DNA of 64,000 nt from Meconema thalassinum (Eukaryota > Arthropoda > Insecta > Orthoptera > Tettigoniidae). A model generated the notes under the pieces. The model was not told where the DNA came from. It worked only from the letters and a program-made list of their open reading frames with translations, and searched no databases. The position numbers and the translations under genes were made by a program. How positions within the stretch are numbered: position 1 is the stretch's first letter; the number at the start of each line of letters is the position of its first letter. Of this stretch, positions 44,762 to 55,509 are shown piece by piece. Where the stretch lies: the NCBI GenBank assembly GCA_946902985.2, contig OX336389.2:344694444-344758443 (forward strand), written 5' to 3'.

Positions 44762-47583
44762 CAAGACACGGCACAAACCTAGAAGAATTGCTGAGTTTTA
44801 ATTCACCGGCCGTGAAAGCCAATATACCATCTTTTTGGAAGCCTTCATAGGGAGGTTAAGGCTGCTTGAGCTTTTAGTTCTCGTAGTCAAGTGGTGCAGT
44901 TGCACCTTATATAAAGGGAGGTGGCGCGCAGTTCGTCACTCCTGTGGGGGTCCGGGCGGGGACACCAAGAGCCCGCCGATGAGCCTAGCTTGGTGTCCTA
45001 GGCGAAACCCCACACAAGACACGGCACAAACCTAGAAGAATTGCTGAGTTTTAATTCACTGGCCGTGAAAGCCAATATACCATCTTTTTGGAAGCCTTCA
45101 TAGGGAGGTTAAGGCTGCTTGAGCTTTTAGTTCTCGTAGTCAAGTGGTGCAGTTGCACCTTATATAAAGGGAGGTGGCGCGCAGTTCGTCACTCCTTTGG
45201 GGGTCCGGGCGGGGACACCAAGAGCCCGCCGATGAGCCTAGCTTGGTGTCCTAGGCGAAACCCCACACAAGACACGGCACAAACCTAGAAGAATTGCTGA
45301 GTTTTAATTCACTGGCCGTGAAAGCCAATATACCATCTTTTTGGAAGCCTTCATAGGGAGGTTAAGGCTGCTTGAGCTTTTAGTTCTCGTAGTCAAGTGG
45401 TGCAGTTGCACCTTATATAAAGGGAGGTGGCGCGCAGTTCGTCACTCCTGTGGGGGTCCGGGCGGGGACAGCAAGAGCCCGCCGATGAGCCTAGCTTGGT
45501 GTCCTAGGCGAAACCCCACACAAGACACGGCACAAACCTAGAAGAATTGCTGAGTTTTAATTCACCGGCCGTGAAAGCCAATATACCATCTTTTTGGAAG
45601 CCTTCATAGGGAGGTTAAGGCTGCTTGAGCTTTTAGTTCTCGTAGTCAAGTGGTGCAGTTGCACCTTATATAAAGGGAGGTGGCGCGCAGTTCGTCACTC
45701 CTGTGGGGGTCCGGGCGGGGACACCAAGAGCCCGCCGATGAGCCTAGCTTGGTGTCCTAGGCGAAACCCCACACAAGACACGGCACAAACCTAGAAGAAT
45801 TGCTGAGTTTTAATTCACCGGCCGTGAAAGCCAATATACCATCTTTTTGGAAGCCTTCATAGGGAGGTTAAGGCTGCTTGAGCTTTTAGTTCTCGTAGTC
45901 AAGTGGTGCAGTTGCACCTTATATAAAGGGAGGTGGCGCGCAGTTCGTCACTCCTGTGGGGGTCCGGGCGGGGACACCAAGAGCCCGCCGATGAGCCTAG
46001 CTTGGTGTCCTAGGCGAAACCCCACACAAGACACGGCACAAACCTAGAAGAATTGCTGAGTTTTAATTCACCGGCCGTGAAAGCCAATATACCATCTTTT
46101 TGGAAGCCTTCATAGGGAGGTTAAGGCTGCTTGAGCTTTTAGTTCTCGTAGTCAAGTGGTGCAGTTGCACCTTATATAAAGGGAGGTGGCGCGCAGTTCG
46201 TCACTCCTTTGGGGGTCCGGGCGGGGACACCAAGAGCCCGCCGATGAGCCTAGCTTGGTGTCCTAGGCGAAACCCCACACAAGACACGGCACAAACCTAG
46301 AAGAATTGCTGAGTTTTAATTCACTGGCCGTGAAAGCCAATATACCATCTTTTTGGAAGCCTTCATAGGGAGGTTAAGGCTGCTTGAGCTTTTAGTTCTC
46401 GTAGTCAAGTGGTGCAGTTGCACCTTATATAAAGGGAGGTGGCGCGCAGTTCGTCACTCCTGTGGGGGTCCGGGCGGGGACACCAAGAGCCCGCCGATGA
46501 GCCTAGCTTGGTGTCCTAGGCGAAACCCCACACAAGACACGGCACAAACCTAGAAGAATTGCTGAGTTTTAATTCACCGGCCGTGAAAGCCAATATACCA
46601 TCTTTTTGGAAGCCTTCATAAGGAGGTTAAGGCTGCTTGAGCTTTTAGTTCTCGTAGTCAAGTGGTGCAGTTGCACCTTATATAAAGGGAGGTGGCGCGC
46701 AGTTCGTCACTCCTGTGGGGGTCCGGGCGGGGACACCAAGAGCCCGCCGATGAGCCTAGCTTGGTGTCCTTGGCGAAACCCCAGACAAGACACGGCACAA
46801 ACCTAGAAGAATTGCTGAGTTTTAATTCACCGGCCGTGAAAGCCAATATACCATCTTTTTGGAAGCCTTCATAGGGAGGTTAAGGCTGCTTGAGCTTTTA
46901 GTTCTCGTAGTCAAGTGGTGCAGTTGCACCTTATATAAAGGGAGGTGGCGCGCAGTTCGTCACTCCTGTGGGGGTCCGGGCGGGGACACCAAGAGCCCGC
47001 CGATGAGCCTAGCTTGGTGTCCTAGGCGAAACCCCACACAAGACACGGCACAACCCTAGAAGAATTGCTGAGTTTTAATTCACCGGCCGTGAAAGCCAAT
47101 ATACCATCTTTTTGGAAGCCTTCATAGGGAGGTTAAGGCTGCTTGAGCTTTTAGTTCTCGTAGTCAAGTGGTGCAGTTGCACCTTATATAAAGGGAGGTG
47201 GCGCGCAGTTCGTCACTCCTGTGGGGGTCCGGGCGGGGACACCAAGAGCCCGCCGATGAGCCTAGCTTGGTGTCCTAGGCGAAACCCCACACAAGACACG
47301 GCACAAACCTAGAAGAATTGCTGAGTTTTAATTCACCGGCCGTGAAAGCCAATATACCATCTTTTTGGAAGCCTTCATAGGGAGGTTAAGGCTGCTTGAG
47401 CTTTTAGTTCTCGTAGTCAAGTGGTGCAGTTGCACCTTATATAAAGGGAGGTGGCGCGCAGTTCGTCACTCCTGTGGGGGTCCGGGCGGGGACACCAAGA
47501 GCCCGCCGATGAGCCTAGCTTGGTGTCCTAGGCGAAACCCCACACAAGACACGGCACAAACCTAGAAGAATTGCTGAGTTTTA

Positions 47584-47597
47584 ATGTATAGAGATTG
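47584..47597. repeat. 14-bp target site duplication, right copy
   Basis: ATGTATAGAGATTG, identical to 33,122-33,135. Confidence 0.9.
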
Positions 47598-48325
47598 TTA
47601 TCGCTTCCAAGAGAATAATTTAAATGATAGGAGGCGGGAGATAAATTGTATAGAGTAATGAATAGTATTTGTGATGACGGAGATCTACGTCAGGGGTAAC
47701 TTCATTTATTTTTGGGAATATTTCAATTTTAACTTATAACATTTTTCTTGTTATAAAATTCCCGTTACCTAGGGCACAGCAGTTGTTCGCTGTTATTTAA
47801 CACAAGATTTTATTTAAGCTTATTAAAGCGTTTAAAATTATATTTCATGGTTTCTCAAGGAAACGAACATGTATTTTATATTTTCGAAGCAATGACACTT
47901 CGTCATTAGAGTTTATTCAAAGTTATTAGAGCATATAATCAATGCTAGTGATAGGAAACGTGTATTTTTTTTATAATAAACACGACAGGCACGTTGTTAC
48001 GTTTCCCTGATTTTTTTTATAGGAAATTGGCATTATCTTTGTAGTTATATGGTAGAGGAATGTGCTGTAGGGTGGAAGTTCCCGAGGGACCTAATCCGCA
48101 TCCTTACGCCCGAGATTTTCATAGATTCTCATTGTTCCTTAGTAGATAGAGAACCCTACTGTTCTGTAGTTAGTTACTAATGCACATTCCGTTTGAAAAA
48201 ATCCTGTTCCCCAAGTAGCAGCATGCTGTTTTTAGCCGGGACTTCAAGATGCTACAATCCATTATTATTTCCAGCCTAGGATTTTGGTGGATCATCCAGA
48301 TATAAGGGTGCAGTACGATGAGCTC
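47584..48325 (+). repeat. Long dispersed repeat, copy B, right part
   Basis: Aligns with copy A 7540-8265. The strongest blocks are GACGGAGATCTACGTCA, the region around TGGTAGAGGAATGTGCT and the end ATGCTACA. Similarity fades after about 48,325. Confidence 0.7.
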
Positions 48326-48509
48326 TCATTCAGCGTTACTTTCCACTTCAGTATTTCATGATAGTGAACAAAACAATATCGGAATGAAATAAGGAAGTCT
48401 ATTGATTTAGTAAGCGTTGCTTTTTAACAACTATGCATTACAGTTGCTACAAAGGAAAACATTATATTCAATGAACTGTTTCCTTTTTCAAACTACCGCA
48501 ATTCCCTTT

Positions 48510-48536
48510 AGTCAGCTGATCGAGATGTTGGTTTCA
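48510..48536 (-). repeat. 27-bp inverted repeat, right arm
   Basis: Exact reverse complement of 29,806-29,832, facing it across copy B and its nested insertions. Confidence 0.7.
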
Positions 48537-48635
48537 ACAATGTGACGTCATCAGCCATCTATTGGATTTATGATCGAAGGTATAAAGAGACGTAACTTAC
48601 TTGTTGTGCTTGCGTTGGGCAGTGGAAGGTGAATT

Positions 48636-48950
48636 TACTTTTTTGAAGGCAGAGTTGCGTCAGAGTACAGAAAGAATGTGGTATACCATGTAGACTTGAA
48701 AGTAGCAGACTTCTTAACTGACGAGTGCCAGTGTGAATATACTGCTGGTATGAGACCATTTGCTCATTGCAAACATGTATGTACTACATTACATGCATTG
48801 TTTGATTTCAATACCAGCAAGACCTTCATCTGCCAGGAAACCTGTACCAGCCAGCTACAATCTTTCCACAAGGGGAAAAAAGCCTCCCCAATTAAGGCAA
48901 ATGCACTACAGTCCAGCCGCTGTGTGTCCGGCTCTGACGTTTGGCGATAG
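48636..48950 (+). pseudogene. SWIM zinc-finger exon of a SWIM/YqaJ-type gene
   Basis: Open frame from just after a TGA at 48,630 to a TAG at 48,948. The peptide VYHVDLKVADFLTDECQC followed by AHCKHVCTTLHALFDF contains the SWIM CxC and CxH ligand pairs (CQC, CKH). Insects have repeated genes with a SWIM finger followed by a YqaJ-like nuclease domain, and a YqaJ-like remnant indeed follows at 50.2-50.6 kb. A LINE tail and (GATA)n immediately follow the last codons, cutting the gene. It may be a host gene fragment or a domesticated-element relative; function unknown. Confidence 0.6.
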
Positions 48951-48970
48951 ATAGATAGATAGATAGATAG
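48946..48970. repeat. (GATA)n microsatellite
   Basis: About six GATA units followed by a T-run. On the reverse strand this is the (TATC)n tail of the adjacent LINE remnant. Confidence 0.95.
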
Positions 48971-49590
48971 ATTTTTTTTTTCCTGGTAAGATTAGGGCCT
49001 CTCTTCCATCTAACCAGATTTTACAATTAATACATTATTACAATATTAGCAGAACTTAACAATGGTACTTAAATCTAACAGGAATTTCGGATCCAATCAC
49101 AATACAATACATATAATGGCAGGTAAGCATGGCGTAGGAAAAGTTATGTTAATTAATTAATTATTGCTGATGTAAGAAATTAATAGGGAAATACAAACAC
49201 TAATAAAACAGAAACTAATGATGATGTGATTATGTTGATGATGATGATGATGATGATAAGCATCATGGCTGAGTTGTTACTATAATATTGATTTTGCAAT
49301 GCGCATTGAAAAGGATGTAAGTAATCATTTAGGTATCTAAACAGAAAGTAAATAAAATGTAAATTAGAAACACGAATATAACTCAGCATAAGGATTCAAA
49401 TATTTGACGTGTTGAGTTCAGCTTTCATTTCTTTTGTGATATGTACAGCTGGCATTGCTGCCTGAAGTTGGATAGGGTTACTCCTCTGACAGAGCGCGGC
49501 AAGTTGTTCCACAGTCGTGCAGTAGAAACTACGAAGGAGTTAGTGTAGCGTACAGTGCGGTGTATTTGTGTATAGGTATGAGTGAATCAT
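48971..49590 (-). pseudogene. LINE 3' end (C-terminus and 3' UTR)
   Basis: The reverse strand at about 49,430-49,590 reads NSFVVSTARLWNNLPRSVRG and then SNFRQQCQLYI, the C-terminal signature of CR1/Jockey-like ORF2 (LWNNLP). The rest is an AT-rich 3' UTR running to the (TATC)n tail at 48,970. Strongly 5'-truncated. Confidence 0.7.
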
Positions 49591-49599
49591 TTTTTGACC

Positions 49600-50150
49600 G
49601 TGTACCATGACTATGTTCGTGTGAGAGGCAGGGGTGGGAGAAGAGGGGGTAAAGAGAACAATATAGCCAAACTACGGGTGTAAAGAGAATCTTGAAACTT
49701 GCCAACATTGTAATTCTTCTCTAGCGTCTTCACTATGTTTCGTGGAAGTCCCAAACCCCATTTGCAATTGTATGCATCATTTTGTTATTCCGACATTTTG
49801 CGGTTACAAAACCTAAATTCTTCGATCGCAGTGGAATTCCGCCTATGTTGGCGAAGTCGCCTACTAGCATGAAGAATGTTGTCACCTGTACCAATCAGCG
49901 GTTTTCCCGGTAAGCCGGTCTTTAAATTTAGCTCGAAGTTGCCAAGGCTCTCTTCTGTTGCTCTGTGTGTTAGTGCCGGTTTGTTGTTTAACGTCTTGTG
50001 TGTGCACACTTACCGGTTAACTGTGTGTAGGTATATTACTTTAGTAATATGGTCATCGGTTCGTCCGAATTCATTTAAAAACATGTGAATTGTTTTATGT
50101 AGTCTACGTTGTTTTATATTTCGTGGTACAAAACCGGAAACGCTGCCTCC
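49600..50150. other. Unassigned stretch
   Basis: Small unrelated ORFs on both strands with no recognisable domain. It lies between the LINE tail and the YqaJ-like segment and may be intronic. Confidence 0.35.
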
Positions 50151-50219
50151 CTCCCTTTTGAGAAATGTCAGAGCCGGACACTCCGCGGCTGGACTGTGGT
50201 TTTAAAGACAGTCCAGGTC

Positions 50220-50620
50220 AAGTCATCTGTTCAAGATATAAGAAGTCATGATCCCCGGCCACACCAGTTCCGAAATACTTCTTCATACAATGAGTATTTC
50301 AGAAATTTATCCATAAACTTCACTGCAAATTACCCATCCCCAAATCCCATGCCAATCTTACAGTTGTACGGCATCCCCCTGCACATCTTAAAGCTGCTTA
50401 TAATGATCATGATTATTTTGGATCTGGTAAGGAGAAATTCTTAACTTCTAGAAAGGTGAAAGATGTTTCTCTAGGGGATCGTACTGATATGCAACTTAAA
50501 ACTAAGGGACAGAGTGCAAATCCTCTTTGGTTCACAGAACGCTCCATAAGAATACCTAGTTCAATGTTCAAACGTGTTTGTAACCTTACCGAGAGGACTG
50601 AAAAAAAAAAAAAACAATTC
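50220..50620 (+). pseudogene. YqaJ-like nuclease remnant
   Basis: One frame reads RNTSSYNEYFRNLSINF and PMPILQLYG; after a shift near 50,370 another frame reads AAYNDHDYFGS, then QSANPLWFTERSIRIPSSMF and KRVCNLTERT. The latter matches the start of YqaJ-like domains (WF..R..R.TAS.F...C). The domain is cut by an A-run and the LINE tail at 50,602-50,680, so the nuclease core is missing. Same strand and order as the SWIM exon, so the two are probably one broken gene. Confidence 0.5.
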
Positions 50621-50627
50621 TTAGCAC

Positions 50628-50633
<6 letters not shown>

Positions 50634-50670
<37 letters not shown>

Positions 50671-53600
50671 TTAATAATAATGCATTTTATTAATCCCTTA
50701 ACGAGTCAAGGACTCATATACAAAGGAATCGTACAGTTTTATCATGTTGGCGACAAATTACAATTCAATGTTTAGTTTACAAAGTTTTCAGTATGAAAAT
50801 ATATACAACATTTTGTAGCTTTCATAAGTTTTTGTACACAATGTAGTCTTCTTTTGTCTTCTCAGATTTTGGAATTTATTCAAACTGACATTTTATAATC
50901 ATTCCACATAAACTGTTTTAGCCTCCTTTTAAAAATTGGTAGGCTAGGTGCAATTTTTATATTTTCTGGTAGTCTATTGAACTTTACAAAGGCACTATAC
51001 TTAATGCTATTACTGGCATATTGTTTGGAATTGATATGGAAAAGTGATATGTCATCTGCATGTCTAGTTTTGTAAGGGTGTAAATCAGATTGTTTAGTGA
51101 AGTTTAAATTTGTGTGGATACCTTTGTGTAGGATATGGTACATCAGGACATTTGGTTTGATTTCTGCATTTAGGGCTACTGGTTGAATTTTACTCGTAAT
51201 ATAAAGGTGTTTGGTTGGTGTTAAAAAGAGTAGTTATACATATTTCTTATGGCTCTATTCTGAATTACCTCAATTTCCTTTTTTAGGAAATTTGAGCATT
51301 TTATCCAAATTGTATTCAAATATCGTAAGTGGCTATGGATCAAGGAAAAAGTACACTTTCCTGAGTAGATATTTTGGTATATAGTAGCTCAATTTTTTTT
51401 TATCATCCCAGCAGCAGGTGATATGTTTTTAACTAATGCATCAATGTGCTTTTGCCAGGAGAGATTTTCATCTATTATCAGGCCTATGTATTTGAAAGAT
51501 GAGACCCTTTTAACTGCATTTCCATTCAGCATTATATTCTGAGTGATGTCTAACTTTGTTCTACGCTTAGATATTATTAAATAATTTGTTTTATCTTCAT
51601 TTATTGTTAATTTATTTGACTGGGTCCAACCATGTATTGTATTCATGTTCTCCTGCATGTGTGTAATCAGCGTGTTGGTGGTGTACGCATTGTAAAATAT
51701 GCTTAAGTCATCTGAAAACAACGTTATATTACCATGAAAACTGAGTGTTGCTATGTCATTAATATATACTAAGAAGAGGGAAGGACCCAGTATTGATCCT
51801 TGGGGCACACCATGGGTAATATTTACTTCCTCACTTCTGTAGCCATTTATTTCAACATACTGCTTACGATTAGACAGGTAATTTTTAAACCATGTCCAAG
51901 CTACTCCTCGGATACCTGTTTTATCAAGTTTCCCTAAAAGAATTTCATGGTCAACAGTATCAAACGCCTTTCTCATGACTATGAAAAGGCCACTCGCTGT
52001 CATCTTTTTGTCTATGACATCCTGCAAGTTAGAGATTATATCAATTGTAGCTATTTCTGTGCTTGAGTTTTCTCGGAATCCATACTGCCCTTTGTAGAAG
52101 TAATCATTTTTATTTTAAAAATTAACAATTCTGTTTTTACTACTGTTTCGAGTACCTTGGATATGGGTGGGAGGATGGAAATGGGTCTGTAATTGTCTGG
52201 ATTGCTTTTGTCACCTCCTTTATAGACTGGTATGACTCGTGCTATTTTTAGATCATCAGGCACCAAACCAGTCTCTAACGATAAATTTATTAAAGTAGTT
52301 AGTGGGCTACTTAGCATGTCAATGGAGTTTTTTAACAAATTTACTGACATACCATCTTTGTATTGGCTACTTTTCATTTTAAGGCTTAATATAATATTGC
52401 GAATTTCCATCGCATTAGTCGGGGTCATAAATATGGACTCTGTGATGACATTAATTTCATTAACTTTCTTCCCTGGGAGGATGTTTTTGGCTAACTTGTG
52501 TGCTATGTTTATAAAGTGAGTGTTTAGAGCATTGCAAATATTTTCTTTTCCTGTGAAAGATTTACCGTCAATTATTATCTCAATGGGACCATCTTTGTTT
52601 TCAGTTGTGCAGTTGTAGATCATTTCATTGATTACTTTCCAAGTATCTTTTATGCTATTGGCGTTCAATGTTAATTTATGTTCATAGTATGAGGATTTCA
52701 GTTTCCGTTTTAAAGCTGTCACTTTGTTCCTACACATTATGTGCTCTTCCTTTAAGAGGTTGTTGTTTCTGTGAATGCTAGTTTTAAGTTTAGCATATAG
52801 TAGGTCTCTTTGTTTTATTACCTCAATTAATTCTGTTGTTATCCATGGGTTTTTGTGGTTCTGGTGTATTTCCTTCAAAGGTGTGACAGTGTTTTCTTTG
52901 TTGGGTGTCTGTGTCAAGATTTTGTGTTTCATGGCGATGTAAGTTTCATTTACATCATCTAAACAGTCTATTTGATTGAGATCATTAGAGAATTTGTTTT
53001 TTGTTCACGTAATAATAATAATATCGTATGGCCCGGTGCAAGCTTTGTAATTTGACACCCAGAGGGTGGCTTGCATGTCAAATTTCGTTGTTCCTTGAAT
53101 CACTATGAAAGTCAAGGAGGTTAGATAATAGCTCCTTGAACACTATAGCGCTTTCTAGTAGAGAAATGAGGAACTTTGCGTTGGCGGAAACTCCCGAGAT
53201 TAATTTTGCCATTATGAACTCGGCCTACTGAATATGGTTTTTGTTCACGTACCGGTAATTTTTATTTACGTATTTTGAACTAGACCTTTGCTTGTTGGGG
53301 GATTTAAATGTCATGTTCGAGATTGGGCTTTTTCCTGGATAGTAATTTCACCAGAAAATCTCAGTTACAAGAATATTATGATCACTAATATCACTATTTA
53401 TATTGCTTATTCTATAGGCATATTTACAGTTATTAGTGGCTACCTGATCAAGGAGTGAACTTGTTGATTCACATATTCTTGTTGGATAGCGAGTATTGCC
53501 TTGTGTGAAACCATAGCTTGATAGTAGATTGAGGAATGATTTGGTTACATTATTTTTGTTTAGTAAGTTAATATTTGTATCACCAATGCATAAGCAAAGA

Positions 53601-53790
53601 TTGGCATTGTTTTTCGAGAGAATGTGCTCTAGAGATTGCATGAAATTTGTCGCGTTATTTATGTTAGGATTATATACTGCAATTATATTAATAGTATGCA
53701 GGTTATTGAAACAAACAGTATCACTTCTTATAAGCTCTAACTAGATCAAGCTATGGTTACTCTCAACTAGGTTAAGAACTTTTATATTCC
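50634..53790 (-). pseudogene. Decayed LINE (endonuclease, RT, C-terminus), reverse
   Basis: Reverse-strand order is endonuclease end (about 53,740-53,348: CIGDTNINLLN, DISDHNILVTE), linker and RT start (52,932-52,051: NYRPISILPPISKVLE), RT palm (52,027-51,389: MRKAFDTVDHEILLGKL, GVPQGSILGPSLFLVYINDI, FSDD) and C-terminus (51,143-50,880: HPYKTRHADD, FVKFNRLPENIK). The palm motif reads FSDD where YADD is usual; both aspartates remain. It has frameshifts near 52,040 and a SINE insertion at 53,012-53,237. The 3' tail is (ATT)n, seen as the AAT run at 50,634-50,680. CR1/Jockey-like; clade not firm. Confidence 0.85.
53012..53237 (-). mobile_element. SINE-like element (226 bp, reverse)
   Basis: A 14-bp duplication, TTTTTGTTCACGTA, flanks it at 52,998-53,011 and 53,238-53,251. 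On the reverse strand it ends in an ATT-type tail. It has no coding capacity. The body includes CCGGGCCATACG near its 3' end and a short inverted pair (GCAAGC...GCTTGC). I see no clear tRNA head. It sits in the LINE pseudogene, so it is younger. Confidence 0.8.
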
Positions 53791-53829
53791 ATTTTTGTGG
53801 ACATAAACTCCCACGCTTCGGACGTCACA
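53790..53829 (+). repeat. 5' LTR remnant
   Basis: The last ~40 bp (TTGTGGA...CGGACGTCACA) resemble the end of the 3' LTR (63,320-63,347). The rest is missing where the reverse LINE begins. Confidence 0.5.
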
Positions 53830-53845
53830 GTGGCGACGAGGAAAT
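53830..53845 (+). other. Primer-binding site candidate
   Basis: GTGGCGACGAGGAAAT directly follows the LTR CA end; TGGCGAC is a common insect gypsy PBS start. The priming tRNA was not matched. Confidence 0.6.
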
Positions 53846-53944
53846 TAACTTTTGGGGTGGTTTTGTGCGTGTGTCGTACTAGGTTGACATGTGGCTTGCT
53901 AGCGCCGTCTACCACGTGCTTTTGCGTCCGCCGTTACGCTGTTA

Positions 53945-54597
53945 ATGTCGTTTTTGGAAGGAGAGAAAGTGTTTGATATTAGTGCCATTTTCGAATTTGG
54001 TGAAATTCCGATTATGTCTGGAATTATAGGCAAAATCGGTGAATTTGGCGTAGCTGCCCAAGAGCTGTGGGAGTCCTATGTTGAAAGATTTGAACTCGTT
54101 TTGCACAGTAATAAAATAAGTGAGGAACTCAAGGTCAGTACCCTTTTGACCGTTGTGGGCGTGGAAACTTTCAAGTTATTACGTGATCTGTGTACACCGG
54201 TCAGTCCGTCATCTAAAACGTATGAGGTTTTAGTTAAACTTATTCAGGAACATTTATATGCAACACCTTCTGTTATTGCCGAAAGGTATAAGTTAGCCTT
54301 CGGAATCTGTTGGAGCATGAGACTATTGCGCAATATGTAGCGAGTTTGAAGCATTTATCAACTCACTGAGAATTTGGTACCAATCTTAACGATTGTCTCC
54401 GTGATCGTTTAGTCAGTGGAATACGGAGCGTATCTACGAAGCAGAGACTGTTGGGTGAACATTCCTTAACATTCGAGAGGGTGGTCTCGATTATTTCGTC
54501 CATAGAAGCAGCTGAGACGAATGCAGCGTCACTCATGCCTGGCGGTGGAGACAAGCTACACCGCATGCCGTCATCATCTCCCTGTTCCTGGTGGTCT
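53945..54597 (+). pseudogene. Gag remnant of K02A2.6-like gypsy
   Basis: The frame from ATG 53,945 gives IGKIGEFGVAAQELWESYVE, LLTVVGVETFKLLRDLC and a PSVIAERYKLAF stretch, typical of this gag. Frame breaks near 54,300 and a TGA at 54,367 follow. Homology continues (LLGEHSLTFERVVSIISSIE) up to the TIR element at 54,606. The nucleocapsid part resumes at 59,208. Confidence 0.8.
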
Positions 54598-55509
54598 GGT
54601 ACATCCATTGAACTGTAGGTCTACTGGAACGATTCCTCCCATGGTAACCCTCGCTGAAAACTGCTTCCTGGTCATCGCCTCATTGACGTGCACGACCAGG
54701 CGTAACTAGTCGCACCAAAAACTATCATACCATTGAACTCTAGATTGCAAGTCAGCTGATATGTCGTGATTCTTTTCATATATTTGATCGTACGTACCTC
54801 TGTGCAACGTTATATGTATGGTATTTTCCAATAATACGGTAGGTTTACGGTCTACTTTATTTTCGAATTGAGATTTGTAATTAAGTCCACATTTGCTAAT
54901 AAACCAAGTATGTATGTATGTAAGTAGCCTATTCTGCGTTTATGGATACGTCTTACATCAAATTTTGACACAATAGGCCTAAATAGCATATGACAAATAC
55001 ACGTAGGCCCTATTATAGGTTATAATTTATTAGTCACAGAATTATAACCTAGGCCTAGCTTATATTATAGATTTCCATGGAAACGTCCAGATGTATTAAA
55101 GAAATGGGTTATAGCTGTTAACACTTTTATAAATCATGCTACTTGTTTCATTCTAATAGAAACAAACCATTGCTTAAAGATGATGCGTACGGTACCTGCA
55201 ATTTTCAATTTCCCACAGCATCTGCTTCAGCCACCCAAGAAAAGACCGAGAGTTATTGAACGATAAGTAGCCTACAAGTTGAAGTATGTTGACCTAGGCC
55301 TCATATTTACTGTTACTTTTTTCATCAGCATAAGCATAAAATTTCATACTTTTCCAGTATACTTTTATTATGTCAGTCTTGGAGACGATAAAAAGAATTC
55401 GGTTTAAGGGATCTTCCCTGCAGGACTCTGTTCGTTTGCTGTATGACTTATGTGATGTCTAAATTTCGACCTGCTATGAAGAAAAAGAAGCTTGTAGTTT
55501 TACCTGACC

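Larger units (their letters stand above)
33136..47583. mobile_element. Composite element: inverted 253-bp ribozyme arrays flanking a LINE
   Basis: A 14,448-bp insertion bounded by a perfect 14-bp duplication. The left end (33,136-35,492) is a tandem array in reverse orientation and the right end (44,170-47,583) is the same repeat in forward orientation; between them lies a Jockey-type LINE containing a hAT. The outermost bases of the two arrays are different positions in the unit (GTATATTGGC at left, TTGCTGAGTTTTAA at right), so the ends are not exact inverted termini. Foldback-type DNA elements also have tandem-repeat inverted ends, but a 14-bp duplication and embedded hammerhead motifs point rather to a retrozyme-like retroelement. 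This classification is inference. Confidence 0.75.
44170..47583 (+). repeat. Right array: about 13.5 copies of a 253-bp unit
   Basis: Successive units repeat at exactly 253 bp with a few point differences (for example CTTTGGGGG for CTGTGGGGG near 45,195 and 46,208). The first unit is partial, starting CAGTTCG, and the last stops at TTGCTGAGTTTTAA. Each unit contains, in order, an A-box-like motif, a TATA box and a hammerhead motif. There are 14 predicted cleavage positions, from 44,193 to 47,482. Very high uniformity implies recent amplification or ongoing homogenisation. A 66-codon frame repeated in each unit starts with TTG and is not taken as a gene. Confidence 0.96.

Noticed and set aside
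44329..47565. A 66-codon frame repeated in each array unit (and on the reverse strand of the left array)
   Set aside because: It begins with TTG rather than ATG, is the same in every unit because the DNA repeats, overlaps the hammerhead and TATA motifs, and matches no protein family I know.
44170..47583. CRISPR-like regular repeat
   Set aside because: The units are contiguous 253-bp satellites with no unique spacers, in a eukaryotic transposon context.
50109..50444. Independent 111-codon gene
   Set aside because: Only its second half has meaning, as part of the YqaJ-like remnant; the rest is out of frame or noncoding.
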